DNA of 64,000 nucleotides from Sinohyriopsis cumingii (GCA_028554795.2 CM068828.1:8937314-9001313), one strand, 5' to 3'. Counted from the first letter of the stretch, positions 46,201 to 54,650 are shown. Numbers and translations are program-made. Notes: generated from the letters alone by a model not told the origin.

Positions 46201-47289
46201 CATCACAGCCAGGAAGAACGTGCCTTGACGGGAACCTGGGTCAGCGTGGAATTGTTCAAAGCTCTGGACATGGGATACCAACTGTTAGAAGTGTACGAAA
46301 TTTGCCACTTTCCCAAGACACAACAGTACCACAAGGGTGACCCTACTCAGAAAGGCATTTTCGCCGACTACGTGGATGCCTTTTTGAAACTGAAACAAGA
46401 AGCCAGCGGCTATCCTTCCTGGTGTCACACTCCCGAAGACCAAATACAATTCAAAGAGAAATACTACGCACAAGAAGGCATCTCTTTAGACCACATCGAA
46501 AAAAACGAAGGCAGGCGATCGTTTGCCAAAGTGATGTTAAATTGCTTGTGGGGTAAAATGGCACAACGACCGTGTTTACCCAAGACGGAATATTTGACAG
46601 AACCTTCCCGCTACTTCCAGATGATTCACGACAAAACCAAATACATGAAACACGTGGACGTCGTTCGAGAGGATTTGATCTTGGTCAATTACGAAGAAGA
46701 TCTGGACTTTGTACAAGACGACCCTTTTGGAAATGTCATCATTGCGGCTTACGTGACAGCTCATGCTCGCTTAAAATTGTACGAAGCTTTAGAACTGTTA
46801 GAAGAACGCATCCTGTACTTTGACACGGACAGTTGCATTTACATCCATCACCCGATTCAACAGCACCCTGACATCGAAGGAGACCGTTTAGGAGCCTGGA
46901 CAGACGAGCATCCCGACGACAAGATTCTAAGTTTCGTCAGTGGTGGTCCCAAAAATTACGGCTACGAATACCGGGACAAACAAGGAGAAGTGCACACGAC
47001 GTGCAAAGTGAAAGGACTGACTCCGAATCATCGTACCAGTCGAGTGGTCAACTTTGGGGTATTGAAAGAAGCCTTGCAATCGGGAGAGGATGGAAACTTT
47101 AAAGTGACCACCTATCAACCGAACAAGATTGTACGTTTACCCACTCACCACATCGTCAGTCGACCCTTGGAAAAAGTCTATCAAATTGTATACCAGAAGC
47201 GAGTGCGACTTCCCAATCACTTCACCTTACCGTACGGTCACGTCGGTATTGGTCTGTATATGAAAAGGAACCCTAGGCAAGATCGATAG
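43222..47289 (+). pseudogene. polB: Protein-primed family B DNA polymerase with in-frame TAG
   Basis: 1355 sense and stop-replaced codons from ATG 43222 to stop 47289, interrupted once by TAG at 46024-46026 (codon 935) with no frame change. Order: acidic/basic N-terminus; Cys-rich zinc region (residues 335-450); exonuclease I FDFE (about 472-475), II NFSGYDGQF (about 562), III YCRSDVDIL (about 687); nuclease-like VYEFNGCLFHGC (about 795); motif A DVCSLYPY (914-921); motif B KVMLNCLWGKM (about 1103); motif C YFDTDS (about 1199-1204); C-terminus near TLPYGH. The TAG lies between motifs A and B, so the truncated product could not polymerise DNA. Every other motif is intact, which suggests a recent nonsense change or readthrough. 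It replicates the element DNA by protein priming in related elements. Confidence 0.95.
46024..46026 (+). other. In-frame amber codon in PolB
   Basis: Context ccg caa tag ttg acg. A single substitution would account for it. The preceding CAA and following T resemble leaky-stop contexts only loosely. Confidence 0.9.
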
Positions 47290-47707
47290 TTCATTGTTCA
47301 TTGAAGTAACTTACCATGTCGTTGACGAAGAAGAAACCAGATTGGTTAGGAGTCAAATGTTGGACATCACCGAGACCAGGGTTTTGAGGCTTGGACACAA
47401 GAGGTGGCCCAGTAGGCACGAGAGTTATTCAAGGAAAAAAGTTACTTTTCAACCTGTGTTAGTGACGGTGCCAGAAGAACCCGTCACCCAGGACAGGACT
47501 GTCGTGGACAGGCCTGAAAGACCCTTTCGGGAGGACACTTGTTTGACCTTACCCCTACTATAGAACTGGTTAGAACTTTACCCAAAACATGTTGTACAGA
47601 CACTTGTGTTTATTCCACGTTCATGGTTATCATGTGCCTTTTGTTCTTGTACTTAAGCCTTTGGCTTTTATGCATTTTTGTCTTTCGTATTTATGTTTGA
47701 AACATTC

Positions 47708-47736
47708 AATAAACGTGTTCTGAAAAGGTATATAAA
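47708..47736 (+). promoter_or_regulatory. PolB poly(A) signal and ATPase TATA box
   Basis: AATAAA at 47708-47713 ends the PolB unit (about 420 nt after its stop). TATATAAA at 47729-47736 starts the next unit, 48 nt before the ATPase ATG. The two signals are 15 bp apart. Confidence 0.7.
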
Positions 47737-47783
47737 CTCTTGTCTTGTTTGTTTTTCGTGTCACAAGTGACATTTCTCACACC

Positions 47784-48527
47784 ATGGCTACCTCTGCTGT
47801 CTCTGCTCCCTCTTCCTCTACTGTCAAAGTCATCGACGAACACTTAGATCGTGCCAGTTGGGAGGCTTTGTATCTTCGCCATCCCTTTAACATGCTCATT
47901 GCTGGACCTAGCGGTTCAGGCAAAACCGAATTCGTCAAACGTTTGATCGAACATAAACATCATTTGATCGATCGACCCCCTCAACGAATCGTGTGGTGTT
48001 ACAAAGAGTGGCAATCGGCGTACAGCCTCTTGCGAGAAAGTCAAGGCGATTCCATCGTGTTTGTGGAAGGCATTCCTAAAGAAGACGACGGCATCGTCTC
48101 TGACTCCCGTCTAACCCATTTGGTCATTTTCGACGACATGTTAGGAGAAGACGAAGAAGAAATTAAACTGTGGTTCACGCGCAAAGGGCATCACCGTAAT
48201 GCCAGTGTCGTTTACATCACCCAAAATTTGTTTCAACAAAGTAAAGCCCATCGCACCATCAGTCTCAATGCGCATTACGTGGTCTTGTTTAAAAGCCCTC
48301 GAGATAAATCGCAAGTGCAAGTCTTAGCCAAACAGTTAGGAACGCCTTGGCTGACTCAGGCGTACGACGATGCCACTCAAACGCCACACGCCTATTTACT
48401 CGTCGATTTGAAACCTACGACTCCCGAGGATTTGCGATTTCGTACCCATTTGTTTCACCACTGGTGCCAAGACGGAGGGCCTGTCCTGTACACGTCTCCG
48501 TCCTCGACTTCATTTCACTCCCCATAA
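47784..48527 (+). CDS. FtsK/HerA-type genome-packaging ATPase (A32-like)
   Basis: 247 aa from the ATG at 47784 (accATGG context); the open frame extends 13 codons upstream but without ATG. Walker A is GPSGSGKT (residues 41-48), Walker B LVIFDDM (113-119), and a downstream sensor-like VYITQNLF is present. The length is usual for Polinton ATPases. It pumps DNA into preformed capsids in related viruses. The next gene's TATA box begins 8 nt after the stop. It is intact, with no lesion seen. Confidence 0.95.
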   Translation: MATSAVSAPSSSTVKVIDEHLDRASWEALYLRHPFNMLIAGPSGSGKTEFVKRLIEHKHHLIDRPPQRIVWCYKEWQSAYSLLRESQGDSIVFVEGIPKEDDGIVSDSRLTHLVIFDDMLGEDEEEIKLWFTRKGHHRNASVVYITQNLFQQSKAHRTISLNAHYVVLFKSPRDKSQVQVLAKQLGTPWLTQAYDDATQTPHAYLLVDLKPTTPEDLRFRTHLFHHWCQDGGPVLYTSPSSTSFHSP

Positions 48528-48534
48528 AAAAATC

Positions 48535-48542
48535 TATAAAAA
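48535..48542 (+). promoter_or_regulatory. TATA box of the 306-aa gene
   Basis: TATAAAAA, 8 nt after the ATPase stop and about 40 nt before the ATG at 48581. Confidence 0.6.
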
Positions 48543-48580
48543 CCTCAGACCCTTTTTCGTCTGTCTCACACAGTGCAAAC

Positions 48581-49501
48581 ATGACGTCCCTTCAGTCGCA
48601 TCTTCCCGTCAAATTGATTCGTGCCTTGTATGGCATCAATCGAGAAAAAAATCCACAAACACGAGCTCGTGTCTTAGAAGCTAGTCTCAAAGAAGTCTTA
48701 CGATGGTTCACGGTGACGGCACGTCAATTACTCCAAGGAATTATTCAGATTCCTCATCAAACCAAACGCTTTTTCGATCGAAACAAAGTCGCTTTGGTCC
48801 AACTGGCCGATCCCCGCATCGACACTCAAACCAAAAAACAAATAATTTTGAAACCTGGAGGGAGCGGTACTCTAGGAGGGGTCATCATTCGCTCACTCTT
48901 AAGATGGGATCCTAATGCCTCCAAAGTTATACCCAAGACAAAAGTCCAACGAAGCCCCAAGAAGAAAAAGACCAGGTCCCCAAGGAGAACTTCTCCAGTG
49001 GCAGGATCCTCCTCTGACCAGACACCACCACCACCCCGGAAAAAGAAAAGAAGCCCCCAGAAAAAGAAAAGTCCACAGAAAACTAGTCGCAAGAGAGGCA
49101 CTTCGGCCAGGACGCAACCTTACACTCGCAAACCACGACCTGCCACGGCAGTGACTGCGTCTCCGGCAGCTTCACGTTTGTCCACTTCTCCGTTAATGAC
49201 ACCCAGAACTGAAGAGTACTTGGAGACGTTGATCACACCAAGAACTTCTCCGTTGATGACCCCCAAAAGAACTTCCCCAGTGGCAGGACCTTCCAATTTA
49301 GTGGCAGTGGCTGCTGCTCACAAAGTACCTTCTCCCAAAATCAAAGTTCAAGAAAGATCGGGCATGTTACAAAGTTTACTGGATTTGTCCAAGCAAGAAC
49401 TGGCTCGATTTAGTCCGTTACGTACCCCTGCACGACGTGTCATGCCTGTCCTCAAACTAATACGACGTAAAGACAATCAGTGGCGACGCGTTCCAGTATA
49501 A
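48581..49501 (+). CDS. Basic virion-core-type protein, 306 aa (paralogue of the next gene)
   Basis: ATG at 48581 (aaacATGA). The N-terminal 105 residues are helical and end with KKQIILKPGGSGTLGGVII, a glycine-rich hydrophobic block. The remainder is disordered and very basic, with repeated SP-K/R motifs (RSPKKKK, RSPRR, KRSPQKKK) and repeated TSPLMTP words, like DNA-condensing core proteins or linker-histone tails. The helical domain follows the same pattern as the 138-aa protein downstream (L-x-G-I ... KK-x-x-L-x-x-GG), suggesting tandem duplication. The exact Polinton family name is uncertain; DNA packaging in the virion is the inferred role. Confidence 0.8.
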   Translation: MTSLQSHLPVKLIRALYGINREKNPQTRARVLEASLKEVLRWFTVTARQLLQGIIQIPHQTKRFFDRNKVALVQLADPRIDTQTKKQIILKPGGSGTLGGVIIRSLLRWDPNASKVIPKTKVQRSPKKKKTRSPRRTSPVAGSSSDQTPPPPRKKKRSPQKKKSPQKTSRKRGTSARTQPYTRKPRPATAVTASPAASRLSTSPLMTPRTEEYLETLITPRTSPLMTPKRTSPVAGPSNLVAVAAAHKVPSPKIKVQERSGMLQSLLDLSKQELARFSPLRTPARRVMPVLKLIRRKDNQWRRVPV

Positions 49502-49507
49502 AAAAGG
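49498..49507 (+). promoter_or_regulatory. TATA box overlapping the 306-aa stop codon
   Basis: TATAAAAAAG; the TAA stop (49499-49501) is part of it. A TCAGT initiator-like word is at 49527-49531, about 28 nt downstream. Confidence 0.6.
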
Positions 49508-49529
49508 CCTGTGACCAAGTCGGGTATCA

Positions 49530-49946
49530 GTGTTTTTTGGTGCTCCTGAAGACTCAAAGACGTCACCCTCCAGAAAACCCCAAGGAAAGAAAAGGAAAGG
49601 ACTGCCACCACGTTTAGCCAAACATGGGGACATGTTATCTGTCCTGTCCAAAGCTTCTCCACCCCTACGAAAAAAACTCATTCAAACAGCCTCCAAAGAG
49701 GTCATCGATACCTTGTGCGAATGTTGTTTGAACGTTTTGAAAGGCACGATCCCTTTGTCCAAACACCAGAAACAATGCTTAGGCAAACATCGTCACGTTC
49801 TTCGCCAAATGGTTCAAAAGAAAATTTCCATTCGTCAAAAAAAGAAGATGTTAGTGCAACGTGGAGGTATTTTACCTCTCTTGTTAGGCCCCATACTGAA
49901 AGGAGTCTTGGGAACCATGTTGGGAGGACTGGTGGGAGCAAGATAA
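49530..49946 (+). CDS. Conserved basic Polinton virion protein, 138 codons (start unclear)
   Basis: The body matches a protein common in metazoan Polintons/adintoviruses: PPRLAKHGDMLSVLSKA, ELIDxLCEC-like EVIDTLCECC, LKGTIPLSKHQ, then KKKMLVQRGGILPLLLGPIL. It is thought to be a minor virion or core protein. The conserved PPRLAKH part lies upstream of the only in-frame ATG (49632), and no in-frame ATG occurs between the upstream in-frame TGA (49512) and there. Start possibilities are GTG at 49530, another near-cognate codon, or a spliced leader. The downstream gene's TATA-like box overlaps the stop. Confidence 0.75.
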   Translation: MFFGAPEDSKTSPSRKPQGKKRKGLPPRLAKHGDMLSVLSKASPPLRKKLIQTASKEVIDTLCECCLNVLKGTIPLSKHQKQCLGKHRHVLRQMVQKKISIRQKKKMLVQRGGILPLLLGPILKGVLGTMLGGLVGAR

Positions 49947-49951
49947 AAAGG
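49942..49951 (+). promoter_or_regulatory. TATA-like box overlapping the 138-codon gene stop
   Basis: GATAAAAAGG containing the TAA stop 49944-49946, 44 nt before the ATG at 49995. Confidence 0.5.
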
Positions 49952-49994
49952 CCTCGGAAGTCCCAAGATCTCTGAATCGACCCCTGACAACCCC

Positions 49995-50633
49995 ATGGAA
50001 GGACGAAAACTAGCTTTAGTGCCTTACAAACGATGGATGGAATACCATCGGTGGCAAGAACAACACACCCCGCAATTACCTCCCAATCCCCATTTGAGCG
50101 AGATGTCCCAGTTACAACACGAATTGCAGTCCTTGATGGATCGCCAAGATTTGTCCGAAACAGAAAAATCGCAAAAGTACGGTCAACTCTTGCAACGACT
50201 GCAACTCTTTCACCAGAAAGCTTTAGACGAAACAGCTCTACCCACTCTGAAAGATTTTAAGACCTTGATGAAAAGTCCAGCACCATCACCAGTACCAGTA
50301 CCAGTACCACCAGTACCCGAGACCAAGACAGAAAAAGGAGAAGAAGAGGAAGGGTTTCAAACTCCACCAGAAAAAGTACGCAAGTTAACAACACCACCTA
50401 CCTCCAGAATTGGATGGATTAAAAAGATGATGGCCACCCCTTCTTCCTCACAAGAGAAAAAGAAAGTGAAGACAGAAGTGAAGACAGAAGTGAAACAAGA
50501 ACCGATATCCCCCGCTCAGACATCCTTCTCCTCTTCGACACCTATTGCTGGCCGCACACGCAAAGCATTGCAATCCAAGAAAATACCCCAAGAGAAAAAG
50601 AGTAGCATCCTCCAAGAGTGGGTGTCTTATTAA
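49995..50633 (+). CDS. Unidentified Polinton protein, 212 aa
   Basis: ATG at 49995 (cccATGG). It begins MEGRKLALVPYKRWMEY, a start similar to small proteins found next to capsid genes in other Polintons, followed by a helical segment (residues 35-95). A proline/valine-rich linker (PVPVPVPPVPE) and a basic tail with KTEVKTEVKQEP repeats come next. An S/T-P-rich and Lys-rich C-terminus suggests a nucleic-acid- or capsid-associated role, but I do not recognise the family. The integrase ATG follows 23 nt after the stop; no separate TATA was seen between them. Confidence 0.75.
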   Translation: MEGRKLALVPYKRWMEYHRWQEQHTPQLPPNPHLSEMSQLQHELQSLMDRQDLSETEKSQKYGQLLQRLQLFHQKALDETALPTLKDFKTLMKSPAPSPVPVPVPPVPETKTEKGEEEEGFQTPPEKVRKLTTPPTSRIGWIKKMMATPSSSQEKKKVKTEVKTEVKQEPISPAQTSFSSSTPIAGRTRKALQSKKIPQEKKSSILQEWVSY

Positions 50634-50656
50634 CACACCAACCAACACAAAAAAAA

Positions 50657-52084
50657 ATGGAAAAAGTCTTAGCCAGCATTTACTACGATCCCTCCCATCC
50701 TGCAGGTTACGCAGGAGTTCAAAAATTGTATCGTGCTGCCAAAACGCGACTGAAAAGTCTCCGTTTACCTCAAGTGCAACGATGGTTACAAGAACAAGCT
50801 ACCTACACTTTACACAAACCCATTCGACGCAAGTTTGCCAGAAGTCGCACCCGAGTGGAAGGCATCGATCATCAATGGCAAGCCGATTTAGCCGATGTCT
50901 CTCATTTGGCCAGCTACAATCGTGGCTACAAATATTTGTTTTGTGTCATCGACGTCTTTTCCAAATTTGCCTGGGTCGTGCCCTTGACTTCCAAATCGAG
51001 CAGCGAGTTAGTGCGAGCCCTGCAACGGGTGTTGAAACAAAGCGGTCGTCACCCTCTTCGATGGCAAACGGACAAAGGCACCGAATTTCTGAACCAAGCT
51101 TTCCAAAAAGAATTAAAGAAACGTGACATTCATTTTTTTACCACCGAGAATCCCGAAACCAAAGCCAGCATCGTGGAACGTTTTCAACGCACTTTGAAAG
51201 AACGCATGTGGAAATATTTTACGCATCACCACACTCTGAAGTACATCGACATCTTAACGCACCTGGTGCAAGCGTACAACCAATCTTACCATCGAAGCAT
51301 CGGACGTGCCCCGCAAGACGTGACTCCCGACAACGAAGTGTTGGTGTTTGAGCACCTGTTTGGTACGTCCCCGACGAGGGCTGTCCCCAAGAAAAGTGGA
51401 GAGTTGTCCGTAGGAGATTGGGTGCGCATTGGCAAAACCAAACGCACTTTCGACAAAGGTTACTTACCTAACTGGACGACCGAATTGTTTCGCGTCACTG
51501 GACGAGTGCATGGCCGTCATCCTGCCGTCTATAAATTGGAAGACATGAACGGAGAAGTGCTCAAAGGAACGTTTTATTTGCCCGAGTTACAACGTGTCAC
51601 CAAAAAAGAAGACGACGTGTATGACATCGAAAGCATTCTCGAACGCAGAACCCGTAAAGTGGGCAAACGACGTGTCAAAGAAGTCAAAGTACGTTGGAAA
51701 GGATATCCACCCAGTTTTGATTCTTGGATCGACGCTTCGCAAGTCAAGTTATTTCGTGCCCCGGTAGAACTGAACCAAGGACTGAATTTGATGTTCGTGT
51801 ATTCCGATGTGGTGGAGTACAACGTGGTGGGACACACCTCCGTACCGTTACTGCGTGTCATTCCTTTCGAAGTGGATTCTGCCACGAACACTGACGAGGA
51901 AGGTGGAAACACTTACCACGTCCACCGCGAATTTGTCCATCCTCACTATTTGCCTGTCAGTAAGTCGTATTTGGACACGGTCAACATTGCTATAAAAGGA
52001 GATCTGGGACAAAATATTCCATTCACCAAAGGAAAAGTCACGGTGAAACTCCATTTTCGAAAACGGTTCTCTCACGACTCTTAA
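50657..52084 (+). CDS. Chromodomain integrase fused to penton-like C-terminal region
   Basis: 475 aa from ATG 50657. It carries a retroviral-type integrase with catalytic D77 (WQADLADV), D139 (TDKGTEF) and E174 (KASIVERF), an exact D-x34-E arrangement. A chromodomain follows at about 322-366 (YDIESILERR ... VRWKGYPPSFDSWI). From about residue 379 (MFVYSDVVEYNVVG) to the end (GKVTVKLHFRKRF) the sequence is that of the C-terminal part of the Polinton minor capsid (penton) family, normally a separate gene of several hundred residues. The penton N-terminal part and the adenain-like protease that often lies between are absent. The fusion keeps the frame. A TATA box for the next gene lies inside (51991-51999). 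Integration activity appears possible; penton function is doubtful. Confidence 0.9.
   Translation: MEKVLASIYYDPSHPAGYAGVQKLYRAAKTRLKSLRLPQVQRWLQEQATYTLHKPIRRKFARSRTRVEGIDHQWQADLADVSHLASYNRGYKYLFCVIDVFSKFAWVVPLTSKSSSELVRALQRVLKQSGRHPLRWQTDKGTEFLNQAFQKELKKRDIHFFTTENPETKASIVERFQRTLKERMWKYFTHHHTLKYIDILTHLVQAYNQSYHRSIGRAPQDVTPDNEVLVFEHLFGTSPTRAVPKKSGELSVGDWVRIGKTKRTFDKGYLPNWTTELFRVTGRVHGRHPAVYKLEDMNGEVLKGTFYLPELQRVTKKEDDVYDIESILERRTRKVGKRRVKEVKVRWKGYPPSFDSWIDASQVKLFRAPVELNQGLNLMFVYSDVVEYNVVGHTSVPLLRVIPFEVDSATNTDEEGGNTYHVHREFVHPHYLPVSKSYLDTVNIAIKGDLGQNIPFTKGKVTVKLHFRKRFSHDS
51991..51999 (+). promoter_or_regulatory. TATA box embedded in the penton-like segment
   Basis: TATAAAAGG about 97 nt before the pX-like ATG, read as codons in the upstream gene. 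Confidence 0.45.
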
Positions 52085-52087
52085 GTC

Positions 52088-52504
52088 ATGTATCCAGTGT
52101 ACCGAGGGGTTGCTCGACAGCGAGGACACGGCTTAGGAGACATGTTAAAATCGGCCTTTCGTTCGGTGGCCCCGGTGTTGAAACCGATGGTGACACGCGG
52201 ATTGCACGCCTTGAAAGATGCGGCACTGACGCAAGGCAAAGAATTTCTCCAAAATGTCATCATCGACAAACAAAACCCTAAAGAAGCCTTCATGAGGGCA
52301 GGCAAAAATGTCTTGCTGCAAACGGGCAAAGACATTTTAGGCCAACGAGAAACACCTATAAATGCCCTGCACGCTACCGAGTCAGGCATTCAGCAAGGAC
52401 AAGGCAGAAAGAGACGACGAAGAAAACACCCTTTCACCAGACTTCAAGCGAGAAAGGCCAAGAAAAGAAGAACCGTTCGAGACTTAGACGTTTTCGATTA
52501 TTGA
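52088..52504 (+). CDS. Adenovirus pX/pVI-like core protein
   Basis: 138 aa; ATG 3 nt after the fusion gene stop. RQRGHGLGDMLKSAFRSV at residues 10-27 is the glycine-rich amphipathic helix block typical of Polinton pX-like proteins. After it come PVLKPM, a central helical region and a strongly basic C-terminus (GRKRRRRKHPF ... KAKKRR). Related proteins bind DNA in the virion or disrupt membranes; which applies here is unknown. It lies directly before the major capsid gene, as in other adintoviruses. Confidence 0.85.
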   Translation: MYPVYRGVARQRGHGLGDMLKSAFRSVAPVLKPMVTRGLHALKDAALTQGKEFLQNVIIDKQNPKEAFMRAGKNVLLQTGKDILGQRETPINALHATESGIQQGQGRKRRRRKHPFTRLQARKAKKRRTVRDLDVFDY

Positions 52505-52520
52505 GAAAAGAGACAAAAAA

Positions 52521-53834
52521 ATGATGCACCGAGAATCTTGCGCTTGTTCCAAGACGGAACTGGATCTGTTTGCCATGCCCCCTACCATGATGACCATGCA
52601 AGAATCCCCGTGGGTTGAATTTCACCCCGTCTCCTCACTGACCGATTCCGCTCCCATCGAGTTTGAAATCAAAGGACAGCCCGAAGATTACATCGATCTG
52701 AATAGCAGTTACTTGTACCTGAAAGTCAAAATTCTAGATAAGACTGGAGGTGCTATAGACGATGAAGCAGTAGCTCCCGTCAACAATTTCATGCATTCCT
52801 TGTTCAGTGGAGTGGACTTGTATTTGAATAACAAACTGGTCAGTAGCAGCATGGATACTTACCCTTATCGTGCCTACCTGGAAAATCTCTTGACGTACGG
52901 AATAGATGCCAAGAACACTCATCTCAATGCCTGTGTGGTATGGGAAGCTGACGAACCTACCAAGTTTGAAATATTGGAAACTGATGAAAAGAAAGACAAC
53001 AATGATGGATTTGTAGAACGAAGAAAGAGAATCACGGGAGCCGACACAAGTTTAGAACTGATGGATCGTTTGCATTTGGACATGTGGTTGCAAGAAAAGT
53101 ATTTGCTGAACGGGGTGGATGTCCGCCTGAGACTGAATCGTAGCAGTGCCGCTTTCCATTTGATTGCTGATAGTGACGGTTACAAAACCAAAATCCTAGA
53201 AGCCAGACTCTACGTACGCCGTGTGGAAGTGTTACCTAAAGTGGGAAACGACATCAGTCAGACGTTGAGCAGAACGACCGCCAAGTATCCCATACGACGC
53301 GTGGAAGTGAAAACCTTCACCATTCCCAAGGGACAGCGATCCATGATCGAAGATCATCTGTTCCAAGGACAGTTACCCAAACGTTTGATCGTTGGTATCG
53401 TCGAGAATACAGCCTTCAACGGAGCTGCCGAAAAAAATCCTTTCTACTTTCAACACTTTGGCGTGTCCAAAATCGAAGTCAGTCGCGATGGCAAGACCTT
53501 GTGTACCCGACCTTTCGAACCTGACTTTAAAAAGAAGAATTACTTGAGATCGTACTTGTCCTTGTACGAAGCCACCGGACAGTTAGGAACCAATACCAGT
53601 CACGGTATTACGTACGAGGATTATGCAGGAGGCTACGCTTTGTGGGCTTTCGATTTCACTCCAGACCAAGGCAGCGACGAGGGACATTTCCACCCTATAA
53701 AATCCGGCCAGATTCGTGTGGAAATTCAGTTTAAAGACCGAGACCCTGATGAAACGGTGAACGTCATCCTGTATGCAGAATTCGATAATATCATAGAAAT
53801 CAACAGTTTGAGAGAAGTCATCCTAGATTACTAG
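52521..53834 (+). CDS. Major capsid protein, double jelly-roll (hexon-like)
   Basis: 437 aa, ATG at 52521, a second in-frame ATG immediately after. It has the N-terminal SCACSKTELDLF and FHPVSSLTDSAPIEFEI, then NNFMHSLFSGVDLYLNNKL and YPYRAYLENLLTYG, a signature set of the Polinton major capsid family. Length is normal and no stop or frameshift was seen. It forms the trimeric capsomers of the icosahedral shell in related viruses. A possible TATA (tataaatg, about 52357) lies in the preceding gene. Tandem AATAAA signals follow at 53943 and 54041. Confidence 0.95.
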   Translation: MMHRESCACSKTELDLFAMPPTMMTMQESPWVEFHPVSSLTDSAPIEFEIKGQPEDYIDLNSSYLYLKVKILDKTGGAIDDEAVAPVNNFMHSLFSGVDLYLNNKLVSSSMDTYPYRAYLENLLTYGIDAKNTHLNACVVWEADEPTKFEILETDEKKDNNDGFVERRKRITGADTSLELMDRLHLDMWLQEKYLLNGVDVRLRLNRSSAAFHLIADSDGYKTKILEARLYVRRVEVLPKVGNDISQTLSRTTAKYPIRRVEVKTFTIPKGQRSMIEDHLFQGQLPKRLIVGIVENTAFNGAAEKNPFYFQHFGVSKIEVSRDGKTLCTRPFEPDFKKKNYLRSYLSLYEATGQLGTNTSHGITYEDYAGGYALWAFDFTPDQGSDEGHFHPIKSGQIRVEIQFKDRDPDETVNVILYAEFDNIIEINSLREVILDY

Positions 53835-53890
53835 AAACCATGGAAGACTGTTATCCCTCTTTACCTAGTGGAGAAACTTTTAGTGTTGCA

Positions 53891-54068
53891 TTGTTGTTAA
53901 AAAATGTTAGAGTTGTTGTTGTTTAGTGTTAAGTGATTTTTGAATAAAAAATGTTGTGTTTTGAAAAAATTGTTTGATGTTATATTGTTGGATTATTGTT
54001 AAAAATGTTAGAGTTGTTGTTTAGTGTTAAGTGATTTTTGAATAAAAAATGTTGTGTTTTGAAAAAAA
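53891..54068 (+). terminator. Duplicated poly(A) region of the capsid gene
   Basis: Two tandem copies (53891-53970 and 53993-54068) of a GTT-rich segment ending tttttgaataaaaaatgttg. Each has an AATAAA (53943-53948, 54041-54046). With no other poly(A) signal noticed after the ATPase, transcripts from the separate TATA boxes between 47729 and 52357 may all end here as a 3'-coterminal nest. Confidence 0.65.
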
Positions 54069-54173
54069 TGCCTTTGTCTTTTGTTTAGCTATAAGAATGT
54101 TGGATTGATGCTCTTTCATTTCTTACTATCCCTCTCATGACACTCACTGAACGTTGCGACTCAAAAACCGTGT

Positions 54174-54214
54174 GGGGGATGTTTTCCTTCACGTCCGCGC
54201 TTTGACTTTAAGAA
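54174..54214 (+). promoter_or_regulatory. Shared right-arm promoter element, copy 1
   Basis: gggggatgttttccttcacg followed by tccgcgctttgactttaag. The same element precedes the genes at 55119 and 56250. The TATA-like part is weak here (TTTAAG). Confidence 0.75.
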
Positions 54215-54266
54215 CCGGGGCAGTTTCCAGTCTAACCATCCGTTGTCGACTCATCCTCCTAAGAAG

Positions 54267-54623
54267 ATGTGCTCCAAACTAGCTAAACTCAACGAAGCCT
54301 ACGTGAATTTGCATAGGGTCAGACACAGTCTGATACCGAAGCCAGAAGAAATAGAGAATGTGAGAATGTTAAAAATCACTGAAGACCTGATAGAAGAGCT
54401 CTTCAGAGAAGAAATGAACAGGGAAAAAGAAGAATGGACAGAGAAGTACAGACTTCAGAGACAGCAGCAACAACAACAACAAGAGCAGCAGCAGCAACCT
54501 GAAGCTGACAGAGGCTTTGTCGATTGTCGTATCGACACCAAAGAGTTCTTCTTCTCTTTCCGAAGAAGCAGACCTATCGCCAGAAAGTCTATCCTCAGAG
54601 GACATCGCATTCTTAGAAACTAA
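54267..54623 (+). CDS. Coiled-coil protein, right-arm stem-loop gene 1
   Basis: 118 aa from ATG 54267 (aagATGT). The N-terminus CSKLAKLNEAYVNLHRVRHSL is an amphipathic helix like that of the next gene (TRLEKLLELHVHLEYARRIL). An acidic/basic coil (EELFREEMNREKEEWTEKY) and a Gln run follow, then a basic tail (RRSRPIARKSILRG). No family recognised. A histone-type stem-loop begins 27 nt after the stop. It is likely a paralogue of gene 2 by start, promoter and terminator similarity. Confidence 0.7.
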   Translation: MCSKLAKLNEAYVNLHRVRHSLIPKPEEIENVRMLKITEDLIEELFREEMNREKEEWTEKYRLQRQQQQQQQEQQQQPEADRGFVDCRIDTKEFFFSFRRSRPIARKSILRGHRILRN

Positions 54624-54650
54624 AAAGAATGCCATAGCAAACAAAAAAAC

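Noticed and set aside
47294..47563. 89-codon open frame directly after PolB
   Set aside because: It begins with TTG, has no ATG start, and PolB already ends with its usual TLPYGH-like C-terminus; most likely the PolB 3' untranslated region. A frameshift extension of PolB was considered but has no support.
54369..54644. Leu-rich minus-strand ORFs opposite the right-arm coil genes (also 55182-55505 and 56391-56660)
   Set aside because: They are complements of Gln/Glu/Lys codon runs and have no promoter or terminator signals on that strand.
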